A stretch of 64,000 nt of DNA from CAYWEM01 sp964457225. Its GTDB lineage: Bacteria; Acidobacteriota; Aminicenantia; UBA2199. The stretch spans positions 97,385 to 161,384 of the forward strand of contig CAYWEM010000007.1 in NCBI GenBank assembly GCA_964457225.1. The letters are read 5' to 3'. Below are positions 1 through 8,138 of this stretch, piece after piece. The stretch's first letter is position 1, and each line of letters starts with the position of its first letter. The position numbers and the translations under genes are program-made. Below the pieces are notes generated by a model. It was not told the DNA's origin. It worked only from the letters and a program-made list of their open reading frames with translations, and searched no databases.

Positions 1-911
1 ATCTTATCGATCTTTTCCGGCCGGTAGTGAATGATCTGGCAACCCTGCTGGGCCTCTTCCCTGGCCGGAAGTAAAATGCTTTCCCGCCTGAGCGTCCGGG
101 CCGTTTCGCTGAACAGTCCGGAAGCCATGATGTCGCTTTCCCTGACCATCAGATCGTATCGAATGTCCAGCCCGGCCATCAGTTCCAGGTGTTCGGCCAG
201 CACGGTGCGGGAAACGTATTCACTCACGGGGTATTCCGGGTCGAGCCCCTGTTCGATTCTGCGATGGACTTCCCGGCGTTCGGCCGCGGCTTCCTGATCC
301 TCGCCCAGTATTTTCCCCGCTTCTGAATACAGTTCCCAGAGATAGGCGGAAAGGTTTTTGATGGCCTGGATTTCAGGCAGGGGCATCCGCCGCAGCCGCA
401 GCAGGCCCCATACTACGTCCGCCACCTGGATGCCCGTGTCATCGATGTAGTTCTGAACTTCCACCTGGTAACCCAGGTTTCGCAGGGTCCTGACCAGGGT
501 GTCGCCGAGGCAGACGTTGCGCAGGTGACCGATGTGAGCCGCCTTGTTGGGATTGATGCTGGTGTGTTCCACGCAGACCAGGCCGCGGTCTGCGGTTTTG
601 TCTTCTTCATTCCCCAGCAGGTGTGCGAACACTGTGCCGCGGTCCAGGTAAAGGTTAAGAAAACCGCCGCCGGCGACCTGGGCGGCGCTTATTTCAGGTA
701 AAACGTTGCTAAAACTTTCGGCCAGGCGCCTGGCGATGATAAAGGGCTTGTCACCGACCAGCTTGGCCAGGCTGAAGGCCAGCGGGCTGGCCAGGTCACC
801 GAATTTACGCTCCGGCGGAATACTGAAAACGATTTCCAGCTCCCGGACGCCCCACTCTTTTTCGATAAAAGCAGAGAGATGACCGGCCAGCTTTGCCTGC
901 AATTTTTTCAT
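1..911 (-). CDS. argS: Arginyl-tRNA synthetase, N-terminal part (cut by window edge)
   Basis: Charges tRNA-Arg with arginine in the cytoplasm. The minus-strand frame opens at ATG 911 and stays open to base 1, giving the first 303 residues of a protein usually about 550-580 long. The N-terminal additional domain (about 1-115) includes a FGDLASPLAFSLAK stretch, followed by the class I signature EHTSINPNKAAHIGHLRN (HIGH-type) and LGDTLVRTLRNLGYQVE, typical of ArgS. The KMSKS region would lie beyond base 1. Its ATG overlaps the TGA of the upstream histidine phosphatase gene (ATGA, 908-911), so the two are translationally coupled and share the promoter near 1560. Confidence 0.95.
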   Translation of the reverse strand, partial: MKKLQAKLAGHLSAFIEKEWGVRELEIVFSIPPERKFGDLASPLAFSLAKLVGDKPFIIARRLAESFSNVLPEISAAQVAGGGFLNLYLDRGTVFAHLLGNEEDKTADRGLVCVEHTSINPNKAAHIGHLRNVCLGDTLVRTLRNLGYQVEVQNYIDDTGIQVADVVWGLLRLRRMPLPEIQAIKNLSAYLWELYSEAGKILGEDQEAAAERREVHRRIEQGLDPEYPVSEYVSRTVLAEHLELMAGLDIRYDLMVRESDIMASGLFSETARTLRRESILLPAREEAQQGCQIIHYRPEKIDK

Positions 912-1543
912 GGTGTTGCCTTGAATTGCGGGGATATGTTCCAGGCGCTGAGCACCGTGTAATCTCCCCCTAAACCGTTGGAAATGATAAAGCGCGAATA
1001 GTGGCAGTTGCCGCAGCGGAAGAAGCGGGCCGTCGCCGGAACCAGGCCCAGCAGATGGGCCAGGATGGCCCGATTGACCGAGGCATGACCCACAACCAGA
1101 ATGCAGTCCGCCTGATGGTTTTTTATTTCCGCCACCGGATCCTGCAACCTCAGGTAAACCTGGCGGAAGCTTTCGCCGCCGGGAATGGGCAGGGTGTCAT
1201 CGGCCAGCCAGCGGCGGTAAAAATCAGGTTCTTCCTTTATTACCTGCTGGTAAAGACGGTTTTCCCACGAGCCCAGGTCGATTTCTATCAATCCGGGCAG
1301 AACAACTGCCGGCAGTCCGCGTTTTTCAGTAAGGATGCGGGCCGTGGAGCGTGCTCTGTCCAGCGGTGATGAAAAAACCGCCTTGAAGGGGATATCGGCC
1401 AGTGAAACGGCCAACTGTTCAGCCTCGGCCAGGCCGCGTTCATTGAGCGGATTGTCGATCCGACCCTGGAGCCGATCTTCTTCGTTGTAATCGGTGGTGC
1501 CGTGCCTGACCAGAAAAATCTCTTTTGTTTTTTGTGCGGTCAT
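908..1543 (-). CDS. Histidine phosphatase family protein (phosphoglycerate mutase-like)
   Basis: A 211-residue cytoplasmic histidine phosphatase (branch 2/GpmB-CobC-type). The phospho-acceptor motif LVRHGTTDYN lies at residues about 10-19; the second histidine is in VVGHASVNRA near residue 150, and an R-x-x-x-T stretch (SPLDRARSTARIL) follows the usual pattern. The substrate cannot be read from sequence: phosphoglycerate mutase, alpha-ribazole phosphatase and broad phosphatases share these motifs. An in-frame ATG at 1555 is rejected because it lies within the TATAAT box at 1554-1559; ATG 1543 starts MTAQKTKEIFLVRHG, the normal family start. Its stop overlaps argS by 4 bases. Confidence 0.88.
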   Translation of the reverse strand: MTAQKTKEIFLVRHGTTDYNEEDRLQGRIDNPLNERGLAEAEQLAVSLADIPFKAVFSSPLDRARSTARILTEKRGLPAVVLPGLIEIDLGSWENRLYQQVIKEEPDFYRRWLADDTLPIPGGESFRQVYLRLQDPVAEIKNHQADCILVVGHASVNRAILAHLLGLVPATARFFRCGNCHYSRFIISNGLGGDYTVLSAWNISPQFKATP

Positions 1544-1553
1544 GGATTTTTTC

Positions 1554-1583
1554 ATTATAGTCGAAATATTCGCCGCCGGTCAA
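1554..1583 (-). promoter_or_regulatory. Promoter of histidine phosphatase-argS operon
   Basis: Minus strand: -35 TTGACC (1583-1578), 18-base spacer, -10 TATAAT (1559-1554). Transcription would begin near 1547, only about 4 bases before ATG 1543, with no room for a Shine-Dalgarno site. Confidence 0.7.
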
Positions 1584-1658
1584 CAGCTGATCCGGTCGTT
1601 TCGATCTGCTGATCTGAAACAAACAACCCGAAAACATTTGATTTACTGCATTAAACAG

Positions 1659-1687
1659 TTGAAAAACCGAATCAGGTGTTTTATCAT
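1659..1687 (+). promoter_or_regulatory. Promoter of the FapA-like gene (leaderless geometry)
   Basis: -35 TTGAAA (1659-1664), 17-base spacer, -10 TATCAT (1682-1687). The expected start point, about 7 bases past the -10, coincides with ATG 1695. No good ribosome binding site precedes that ATG. Confidence 0.55.
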
Positions 1688-1694
1688 TTCAAAC

Positions 1695-3071
1695 ATGACC
1701 GCTCCACCCATTGAAGTGACTCTGAGTGATGATGAGTTGCAGGCTTTTCTGAATTATTCCGGTTCTGCTCCCGAACCGCCCCTGAATGAAACCAGGCTGA
1801 AATTCCTGCTCAAGGGGCAGGGAGTGGTCAGCGGTATTGACGAGCAGGCCCTGGCCGCGGCCGTAGTTGAGATCAATGCCGGAAGGCCGGTGCGCGACCT
1901 GCTGGTGGCTAAAGGCACGCCGGCAAAACAGGGACGCGATGCCTCGATGGAATTGCATTTCGAGGTTTCCAGCAAGCCGCAGGAAGATGAAAGCGGCCGC
2001 ATCAATTATCGTGAAATCGGGGCACTGGTCATGGCCCGGGCCGGTCAGCTGCTGGCGGTTAAGTACAAGGCCCGGGGAGCGGTCAATGGAGTAACCGTGA
2101 CCGGAAAAGTCTTGTTGATGCCCAAGGCGGAAGACATAGCACTGACCGCCGGAGTCAATGTCGAGCGGCTTGAAGAAGATGAAAAAATCATTTTCAATGC
2201 CAGGGAAGACGGGGTGATCAAGTTCGAGAACAACACTCTGTCGGTTTTTCCTGAACTTGACATCGAAAAGGACGTCGATTTCAATTGCGGCAACATCGAT
2301 TTTTCGGGTGATGTCCGGATTGGTCGGGATGTACTGCCCGATTTTATCGTGAAGGCGGCCGGCAGGATAAGCATCTGGGGGTCGGCGGTAGCCTGCCGGC
2401 TGGATTCCGGCCAGGACATCGAGGTGCGGGCCGGCATAGTCGGCAAGGGAAAAGGAGTGGTTAAATCGGCCGGTTCGATCAAGGCTGGTTTCGTCGAGAA
2501 CGCCACTCTGGAAGCGCTCGGAGACATCACTGTGCGCAGCGGTATAATCGGCAGCAGCGTTAAATGCAACGGTATGCTGAAGGTGGATACCCGCGGCGGC
2601 CGTATTGTGGAAAGTTCGGTCAAGGCCGGACGCGGCATAATAGTCGGTAACGTCGGCTCACGCTTCAGTTCGGCCACTGTGCTGATCACCGGCATCATCG
2701 GCGACAAGGAAACCGTCTGGCTGGAAGCAAAACAAAAACTGGAAAACAAGATAACCGAAGCCCAGGGCATTGAAAGGCGTTACGGCCGCAGTACCCTGGA
2801 GAATAAGAGCCTGCCTCCGGGTTTCATGGAGAAATGCCGCAAGGACCTGGAGTTATGGGATGCGCTCAAGGAAGAAATCAGGCAGATTCACGAACAGGTC
2901 AAGGAAATAGAGGAAGAAATGTTCGACTACCAGGCCGTTATTCTGATCAAGGAACAGCTGTTCCCAAAGGTCACACTCAAGATCGGCAGGTATGAACTGG
3001 TTTCCGCCCGGGAATACCAGCGGGCCACGGTGCGTTATTCCCCCGAGGAAGACCGCTTGATTATCGTCTGA
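1695..3071 (+). CDS. FapA / DUF342 domain protein
   Basis: A 458-residue cytoplasmic protein of the DUF342 (FapA, flagellar assembly protein A) family. Residues about 95-340 form the characteristic repetitive beta-helix: successive short hydrophobic turns such as FNCGNIDFSGDVRIGRDV and IEVRAGIVGKGKGVVKSAGSI. A charged helical/coiled-coil segment at about 345-410 (WLEAKQKLENK, EEIRQIHEQVKEIEEEM) is followed by a short beta C-terminus. The reading frame extends upstream to 1494, but that part overlaps the divergent gene's promoter; ATG 1695 starts MTAPPIEVTLSDDELQ, which is DUF342-like. No flagellar genes are adjacent, so a flagellar role is unproven. It converges on ftcD with 3 bases between stops. 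Confidence 0.85.
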   Translation: MTAPPIEVTLSDDELQAFLNYSGSAPEPPLNETRLKFLLKGQGVVSGIDEQALAAAVVEINAGRPVRDLLVAKGTPAKQGRDASMELHFEVSSKPQEDESGRINYREIGALVMARAGQLLAVKYKARGAVNGVTVTGKVLLMPKAEDIALTAGVNVERLEEDEKIIFNAREDGVIKFENNTLSVFPELDIEKDVDFNCGNIDFSGDVRIGRDVLPDFIVKAAGRISIWGSAVACRLDSGQDIEVRAGIVGKGKGVVKSAGSIKAGFVENATLEALGDITVRSGIIGSSVKCNGMLKVDTRGGRIVESSVKAGRGIIVGNVGSRFSSATVLITGIIGDKETVWLEAKQKLENKITEAQGIERRYGRSTLENKSLPPGFMEKCRKDLELWDALKEEIRQIHEQVKEIEEEMFDYQAVILIKEQLFPKVTLKIGRYELVSAREYQRATVRYSPEEDRLIIV

Positions 3072-3074
3072 TCT

Positions 3075-3998
3075 TCAGGAAAGGTAGAATTTTTCATCCA
3101 TGTGTTGCTGAATGTTCTTTTCCAGCAGGCGTTCCATGGCGAAATCCTTGACTCCCATGTAGTAGAGTGCTGATTCGATGAAGGCAATTTCAGGGATCAA
3201 ACCGATCATTTCCACTTTCCTGATCCTGATGTTGTAGCGCCGGCCTTCCATGCGCACCATTTCCAGCACCCGGTACATCGGTGTGTTGCGGTAATTGGTT
3301 ATGGAAACGGTCAGGTGGGTTTCCTGGCTTTCGGCGTCTATTCCGGAATGGGACTTGACGAATTGAAACCCCCCGTAGAGCTGCTGGATGGCCCGGCTGA
3401 TGGCCTTGGTGGCATCCAGGTCGCGGGTGGAAAGAAAGATTTTAAAGCTGACCAGAGGATGGCGGGCCCCGATGATGGTCGCCCCCGTGTCCGGCTTGAA
3501 GATCTCAGGACCGAAATCAGGTTTCCAGCGAGGATCTTTGAGTTTTTCTTCCAAACCCTCGTATTCACCCTTGCGGATGTTTTCGATGTCTTTGCGCAGA
3601 GGAAACTGGGCTGATTCGCTGAACAGGTAAACCGGAATGCGGAATTCTTCGGCCACCAGGGCGGCGAATTCAACCGACATTTCAACCGCTTCTTCAATGG
3701 TGACGTCTTTCAGGGGCACGAAGGGAAACACATCGACTGCACCGATACGGGGGTATTCACCATGGTGGCGGCGCATGTCGATTTGCTTGAGTGATTCCTC
3801 GTAGAGCAGCATTCCACCCTTGAAAATAGCTTCCCTTGAACCGGTGAAGGCGAAAACAGTGCGATTGCGAGATTTGTCCATGGAGACATCAAGCAGGGCC
3901 AGGCCGCTGACATTCTGCAGTTTTTCGGTCAGGGCGTCGATGAACTTCTGGTCCTTGCCCTCGCAGATGTTCGGGATTACGGAAATGATTTTACTCAT
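3075..3998 (-). CDS. ftcD: Glutamate formimidoyltransferase
   Basis: Transfers the formimino group from N-formimino-glutamate to tetrahydrofolate, the last step of one histidine-degradation route. The 307 residues match the formiminotransferase N- and C-subdomains only: the start SKIISVIPNICEGKD, LLDVSMDKSRNRTVFAF, and the HHGEYPRIGAVDVFPFVP loop that forms the active site. The cyclodeaminase domain found in the fused eukaryotic/bacterial FTCD is absent. It is the last gene of the Na+-decarboxylase operon, starting 9 bases after the beta-subunit stop, so it is probably co-transcribed. No hut genes are visible in the window. Confidence 0.93.
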   Translation of the reverse strand: MSKIISVIPNICEGKDQKFIDALTEKLQNVSGLALLDVSMDKSRNRTVFAFTGSREAIFKGGMLLYEESLKQIDMRRHHGEYPRIGAVDVFPFVPLKDVTIEEAVEMSVEFAALVAEEFRIPVYLFSESAQFPLRKDIENIRKGEYEGLEEKLKDPRWKPDFGPEIFKPDTGATIIGARHPLVSFKIFLSTRDLDATKAISRAIQQLYGGFQFVKSHSGIDAESQETHLTVSITNYRNTPMYRVLEMVRMEGRRYNIRIRKVEMIGLIPEIAFIESALYYMGVKDFAMERLLEKNIQQHMDEKFYLS

Positions 3999-4007
3999 GG
4001 TGGCTCC

Positions 4008-5693
4008 TTAAAAAATTCCCAGGAAAACTCCGGCGGCGATGGCCGAGCCGATGACTCCGGCAACGTTGGGGCCCATGGCGTGCATCAGCAGGAAGTTGTT
4101 GGGATCCTCTTCCTTGCCGATCATCTGAACCACCCGGGCCGAATCCGGAACCGCGGAGACCCCGGCGGCCCCGATCAGGGGGTTGATCTTGTTTTTCAGG
4201 AAAAGATTCATGAACTTGGCGAACAGAACTCCGCAGGCGGTGGCTACTCCGAATGATATGACACCGAGGATGAAAATCATTACGGATTCACGGTTCAGGA
4301 AGACCTGGGCGGTGGTTGAAGCACCCACGGCCAGGCCCAGCAGGATGGTGCAGATGTCTATCAGGGAGGAGGCCGCGGTTTTGGCCAGCCGGGTGGTGAC
4401 TCCCGATTCCTTGAGCAGGTTGCCGAAGAACAGCATGCCCAGCAGGGGGATGGCGCCGGGGGCTACCATGGTGGTGACCAGGAACCCGATTATCGGGAAA
4501 AGGATCTTGGTGCTCTTGCTGACTTCACGTCCGGGTTTCATGCGGATCAGGCGTTCTTTTTTGCTGGTCAGCAGTTTCATGATCGGAGGCTGGATGATCG
4601 GCACCATGGCCATGTAGGAGTAGGCGGCGATGGCAATCGGGCCGATCAGGGAAGGAGCCAGGCGCGAGGAAAGGAATATGGCCGTGGGACCGTCGGCTCC
4701 GCCGATTATGCCGATTGCTGCGGCATGGGCCGGGGAAAACCCGAGCATGATGGCGCTGATGAAGGTGATGAATATCCCGGTCTGGGCGGCGGCTCCGAGC
4801 AGCACGCTTTTCGGATTGGACAGCAGGGTGGAAAAATCGGTCATGGCGCCGATGCCCAGGAAGATCAGGGGCGGAAACAGGCCGGAACGCACACCGAAAT
4901 AGATGATGCCCAGGACGCTGTTGGAAGTGGTGTTGAAAACGTACTTGTGAGTTACCGGGTCAATCATGTACAGCGAGATTGAATCGAATATCTGCAGGGG
5001 CAGGGGGATATTGCCGACCAGGATGCCGAAGCCGATGGGCACCAGGAGCAGTGGTTCGTAATCTTTTTTTATAGCCAGGGTTATAAAGATCAGGCCGATC
5101 AGGATCATGATCAGGTTCTTGTAGGAAAGGTTGACGAATCCGGTTGAACCGATTATCTGGTCGGCATAGTCCTGGAAATGGCAATAAACCGCATCCAGGT
5201 AATCCACGTTCGGAGCCAGGTTGGTGATTTCCGCCAGCGATCGGTTTTCGTGAACTGTCAGAATACGGAAAAAACCGGCTGTTTCACCGTCCTTGTCAAG
5301 CAGCCGGCCCTTGCTGTTGGCGTGGATGCCCTGGACACTGCCCCGGCCGATTTCGAAAAACCTGGCCGAATCTTCCCAGCTCAGGCGGACATTGGTCAGT
5401 AAAGGCTCTTCAAACCTTGCTGAGACTACGTCTTCCTGACGGAAACGAACTCCGGAGTCAATGCGTCCGTAGGCGAATGACTGGTCGACCGCCACCAGCT
5501 TAAAACCTACCAATGGGTTGTCCTGGCTGTCGAGCAGCAGGCCGCGCATCCCCGTTTCCAGGCCGTCTTCCCGGCCGCGGAAAACTTTGACCATGATGTC
5601 CTTGCTGAATTCCGGTTGCAGGGATTCCGCCGCGGGCAGCAGCAGGCAGGTCAGCAGGGCGATGCAGCAGAGAAACAATTTCTTGTTGATCAT
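4008..5693 (-). CDS. Na+-translocating decarboxylase beta subunit with extra N-terminal domain
   Basis: The C-terminal ~365 residues (about 195-561) are an OadB/GcdB/MmdB-type membrane subunit, which couples decarboxylation of a carboxybiotin carrier to Na+ export: KKDYEPLLLVPIGFGIL, GIIGGADGPTAIFLSS, GAAGVSAVPDSARVVQ and a C-terminal AMGPNVAGVIGSAIAAG stretch. It has about 9-11 hydrophobic spans. The first ~190 residues are unusual: a signal-peptide-like start (INKKLFLCCIALLTCLLLPAAES), then two similar blocks of the G-x-x-x-G-M-x-G-x-L-x-D form (about 38-90 and 112-160). Ordinary beta subunits begin almost at the first membrane helix. It lies 22 bases after the biotin carrier gene. Confidence 0.9.
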   Translation of the reverse strand: MINKKLFLCCIALLTCLLLPAAESLQPEFSKDIMVKVFRGREDGLETGMRGLLLDSQDNPLVGFKLVAVDQSFAYGRIDSGVRFRQEDVVSARFEEPLLTNVRLSWEDSARFFEIGRGSVQGIHANSKGRLLDKDGETAGFFRILTVHENRSLAEITNLAPNVDYLDAVYCHFQDYADQIIGSTGFVNLSYKNLIMILIGLIFITLAIKKDYEPLLLVPIGFGILVGNIPLPLQIFDSISLYMIDPVTHKYVFNTTSNSVLGIIYFGVRSGLFPPLIFLGIGAMTDFSTLLSNPKSVLLGAAAQTGIFITFISAIMLGFSPAHAAAIGIIGGADGPTAIFLSSRLAPSLIGPIAIAAYSYMAMVPIIQPPIMKLLTSKKERLIRMKPGREVSKSTKILFPIIGFLVTTMVAPGAIPLLGMLFFGNLLKESGVTTRLAKTAASSLIDICTILLGLAVGASTTAQVFLNRESVMIFILGVISFGVATACGVLFAKFMNLFLKNKINPLIGAAGVSAVPDSARVVQMIGKEEDPNNFLLMHAMGPNVAGVIGSAIAAGVFLGIF

Positions 5694-5715
5694 CTGGGAT
5701 TCCTCGCCGCTCGTT

Positions 5716-6186
5716 TCACAGGGTGGTCATGAAGGGGCGGTCGATTTCGCACAGTACTTCGCCCTCGGTCACGGTGTCGCCGTTGCGGAAATAGATTTTT
5801 TTCACCGTACCGTCATGAGGGGCCTGGATCTGGTTTTCCATCTTCATGGCTTCCAGTACAAGCAGGGCCTGGCCCGCTTTCACCTGGTCTCCCTCAGATA
5901 CGCGTATTTCCAGGATCATGCCCGGTAAGGGTGATCTGACTGCGCCGCTGTCCACGGCCGGGGTTTTTTTCATTTTTTCGGTTTGCGGCGGCGGGGTAGC
6001 CGGGGCCGTCGGCGTGTCTACCTTTTTGAATACCGGCTGGTTTTCCCGGCTGCCGAACTGTTTCAATTCAACCCGGTAATCCTTGCCGTCCACGGTGATC
6101 AAGGCGTATTCGGCGGTCAATTCCCTGATTTCGGCCTGGTATTCCTTGTCGGCGATGGTCAGAACGTATTCCTTCATTTGCTTCAA
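5716..6186 (-). CDS. Biotin carboxyl carrier subunit of the decarboxylase/carboxylase
   Basis: A 156-residue carrier that accepts CO2 on a biotin-lysine and shuttles it between carboxyltransferase and the membrane beta subunit. The C-terminal biotinyl/lipoyl domain (about 82-156) contains SPLPGMILEIRVSEGDQVKAGQ and the biotinylation motif EAMKMEN (Lys about 118). A Pro/Thr/Ala-rich linker (TPTAPATPPPQTEK, about 57-70) precedes it, as in oxaloacetate and methylmalonyl-CoA decarboxylase carriers. The N-terminal ~50 residues form a small beta segment. Its ATG overlaps the gamma-subunit stop by 4 bases (6183-6186). Confidence 0.93.
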   Translation of the reverse strand: MKQMKEYVLTIADKEYQAEIRELTAEYALITVDGKDYRVELKQFGSRENQPVFKKVDTPTAPATPPPQTEKMKKTPAVDSGAVRSPLPGMILEIRVSEGDQVKAGQALLVLEAMKMENQIQAPHDGTVKKIYFRNGDTVTEGEVLCEIDRPFMTTL

Positions 6187-6524
6187 CCTCTTCTGTTGGC
6201 GGGAACGGAAAGTTTTTCCTGGCCCGGAGGGCAGGCGGCGGGCGCCGGGCGGCGGAAAGTAAAGCGGCTGCTGCCGTAGGCCCGGTGGAGACGGATTTCA
6301 GTCTCCAGCACTGCGGTCAACACGGCGATTATTTCAGGTTCTATTGGCGCTTCCGGGGCTGGGACGGCAGACGTGACCGCTTTGTCCGCAGTTTTTTTAT
6401 TCCTGGATTTCATCATGGCCGGAAAGAAAGACAGCGATGATATGAGCAGGGCGGTCAGGATCAGTCCGCTGAAGACCACGGAAATTCCAAGCGCGGTTAT
6501 GACCAATGCGTCTGCGATATCCAC
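6183..6524 (-). CDS. OadG-like gamma subunit of the Na+-pump decarboxylase
   Basis: A 113-residue small membrane protein. A single long hydrophobic span (ALVITALGISVVFSGLILTA and following residues, about 5-36) is followed by a basic, Ala/Pro-rich cytoplasmic tail, the pattern of OadG/MmdD subunits that anchor the complex. The frame continues upstream to 6647, inside the carboxyltransferase gene, but GTG 6524 has a good GAGGAG site 6-7 bases upstream and starts VDIADALVITALG, so GTG 6524 is chosen. It sits 10 bases after the carboxyltransferase stop and overlaps the carrier gene by 4 bases. Confidence 0.82.
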   Translation of the reverse strand: MDIADALVITALGISVVFSGLILTALLISSLSFFPAMMKSRNKKTADKAVTSAVPAPEAPIEPEIIAVLTAVLETEIRLHRAYGSSRFTFRRPAPAACPPGQEKLSVPANRRG

Positions 6525-6534
6525 TTCTTGCTCC

Positions 6535-8085
6535 TCAAAGGGGAATATTGCCGTGTTTCCGCGGCAGGTTGGCGTCTTTTTTCCCGGCCAGCATTTCCAG
6601 GGCCTTGATAACCCTGATCCTGGTGTTGGCCGGAACAATGACGTCATCTATGTAGCCTTTTTTTGCGGCACTGAAAGGATTGGCGAAGAGATCCCGGTAC
6701 AGTTCCTTCAACTCGTCCTTTTTTGCCGCAGGATCGGCGGCAGTTTTGAGGTCTGCGCTGTAAATGATTTCCACTGCGCCTTCCGGCCCCATGACCGCGA
6801 TTTCAGCCGTGGGCCAGGCGAAAACAACGTCACCGCGTATATGCCGGGAATTCATCACGCAGTAGGCGCCGCCGTAGGCCTTGCGCACTATCACAGTGAT
6901 TCGCGGCACGGTGCTCTCGGCAAAAGCATAAAGCAGCTTGGCGCCGTTGCGGATGATGCCGTTGTATTCCTGGCTGGTGCCCGGCATGAAGCCCGGTACG
7001 TCTTCGAATACCAGCAGGGGAATGTTGAAAGCATCGCAGAAGCGGACGAATCGGGCCGCCTTGATCGATGAATTGTTGTCCAGTACTCCGGCCATGACCT
7101 CGGGCTGGTTGGCCACGATACCGACCGTGCGGCCGTTCAGGCGGCCGAAGCCGATGACGATGTTGGCCGCGAAATCCGGTTGAATCTCGAAAAAATCACC
7201 GTTATCCAGCACGGTGGTCACTATCTGCTTCATGTTGTAAGGCTTGTTGGGGTTGTCCGGCACCATGTTGTTGAGGTTGACTGCTATTCGATCCACCGGG
7301 TCGCTGTTTTCCATGCAGGGGGGAGCCTCGTTGTTGTTTTGGGGCAGAAAGGAAAGCAGTCTTTTCACGGTTTCCAGGGCCTCATCTTCATCGGCGCAGG
7401 CCAGGTGGGCTACCCCGCTCTTGCGCGTATGGACCTCGGCTCCGCCCAGCGATTCGGTGGTCACCTCTTCCCTGGTAACCTGTTTGACCACCTTGGGCCC
7501 GGTCAGGAACATGTACGATGTCTTTTCGGTCATGATCACGAAATCGGTTATGGCCGGGGAATAAACCGCGCCTCCGGCACAGGGACCCAAAATCAGGGAT
7601 ATCTGGGGGACAACGCCTGAACTGAGCACGTTGCGCAGGAATATGTCGGCGTATCCGGCCAGGGCGTCAATACCTTCCTGTATCCTGGCCCCGCCCGAAT
7701 CGTTCAGCCCGATTATCGGGGCCCCGACCTTGACCGCCAGTTCCATTATCTTGACGATCTTCTCGGCATATGCTTTTGACAGCGATCCTCCGAAAATGGT
7801 GAAATCCTGGGAAAAGATGAAAACCAGGCGGCCGTTAATGGTGCCGTATCCGGTTATAACTCCGTCAGTGGCCGGCCGGTTGTCGGCCATTTCGAAATCC
7901 TGGCAGCGATGGGTGACGAAAATGTCAAACTCTTCGAAACTTCCCGGATCAAGAAGCTTTTCAATTCTTTCCCGCGCCGTGTATTTACCGGCCTGGTGCT
8001 GTTTTTCGATGCGGGCTTCGCCCCCGCCCAGGCGTGCTTTTTCCTTTTTGTGGATCAAGTCCAGCAGTTTTTGTTCACTCTTCAT
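6535..8085 (-). CDS. mmdA: Acyl-CoA carboxyltransferase / methylmalonyl-CoA decarboxylase alpha subunit
   Basis: A 516-residue biotin-dependent carboxyltransferase of the PccB/MmdA family that exchanges carboxyl between an acyl-CoA and carrier biotin. Key stretches are RERIEKLLDPGSFEE near residue 40, GGSLSKAYAEKIVKIM and IGLNDSGGARIQEG in the N half (oxyanion-type glycines), and VPGFMPGTSQEYNGIIRNGAK with KAYGGAYCVMNSRHI in the C half. Gene order with gamma, carrier and beta subunits argues for a Na+-pumping methylmalonyl-CoA (or related) decarboxylase rather than a plain propionyl-CoA carboxylase. No biotin carboxylase gene is nearby, consistent with that. GGAGG precedes ATG 8085 and this is the first gene of the operon. 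Confidence 0.92.
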   Translation of the reverse strand: MKSEQKLLDLIHKKEKARLGGGEARIEKQHQAGKYTARERIEKLLDPGSFEEFDIFVTHRCQDFEMADNRPATDGVITGYGTINGRLVFIFSQDFTIFGGSLSKAYAEKIVKIMELAVKVGAPIIGLNDSGGARIQEGIDALAGYADIFLRNVLSSGVVPQISLILGPCAGGAVYSPAITDFVIMTEKTSYMFLTGPKVVKQVTREEVTTESLGGAEVHTRKSGVAHLACADEDEALETVKRLLSFLPQNNNEAPPCMENSDPVDRIAVNLNNMVPDNPNKPYNMKQIVTTVLDNGDFFEIQPDFAANIVIGFGRLNGRTVGIVANQPEVMAGVLDNNSSIKAARFVRFCDAFNIPLLVFEDVPGFMPGTSQEYNGIIRNGAKLLYAFAESTVPRITVIVRKAYGGAYCVMNSRHIRGDVVFAWPTAEIAVMGPEGAVEIIYSADLKTAADPAAKKDELKELYRDLFANPFSAAKKGYIDDVIVPANTRIRVIKALEMLAGKKDANLPRKHGNIPL

Positions 8086-8138
8086 CGGTCCTCCACGGGA
8101 AATAGGTCATTCTACCACTCCAGGCAGTCCGGGTCAAT

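Noticed and set aside
1544..1555. Upstream ATG at 1555 as the start of the histidine phosphatase
   Set aside because: It lies within the -10 box TATAAT (1554-1559), so it would not be transcribed; ATG 1543 fits the family N-terminus.
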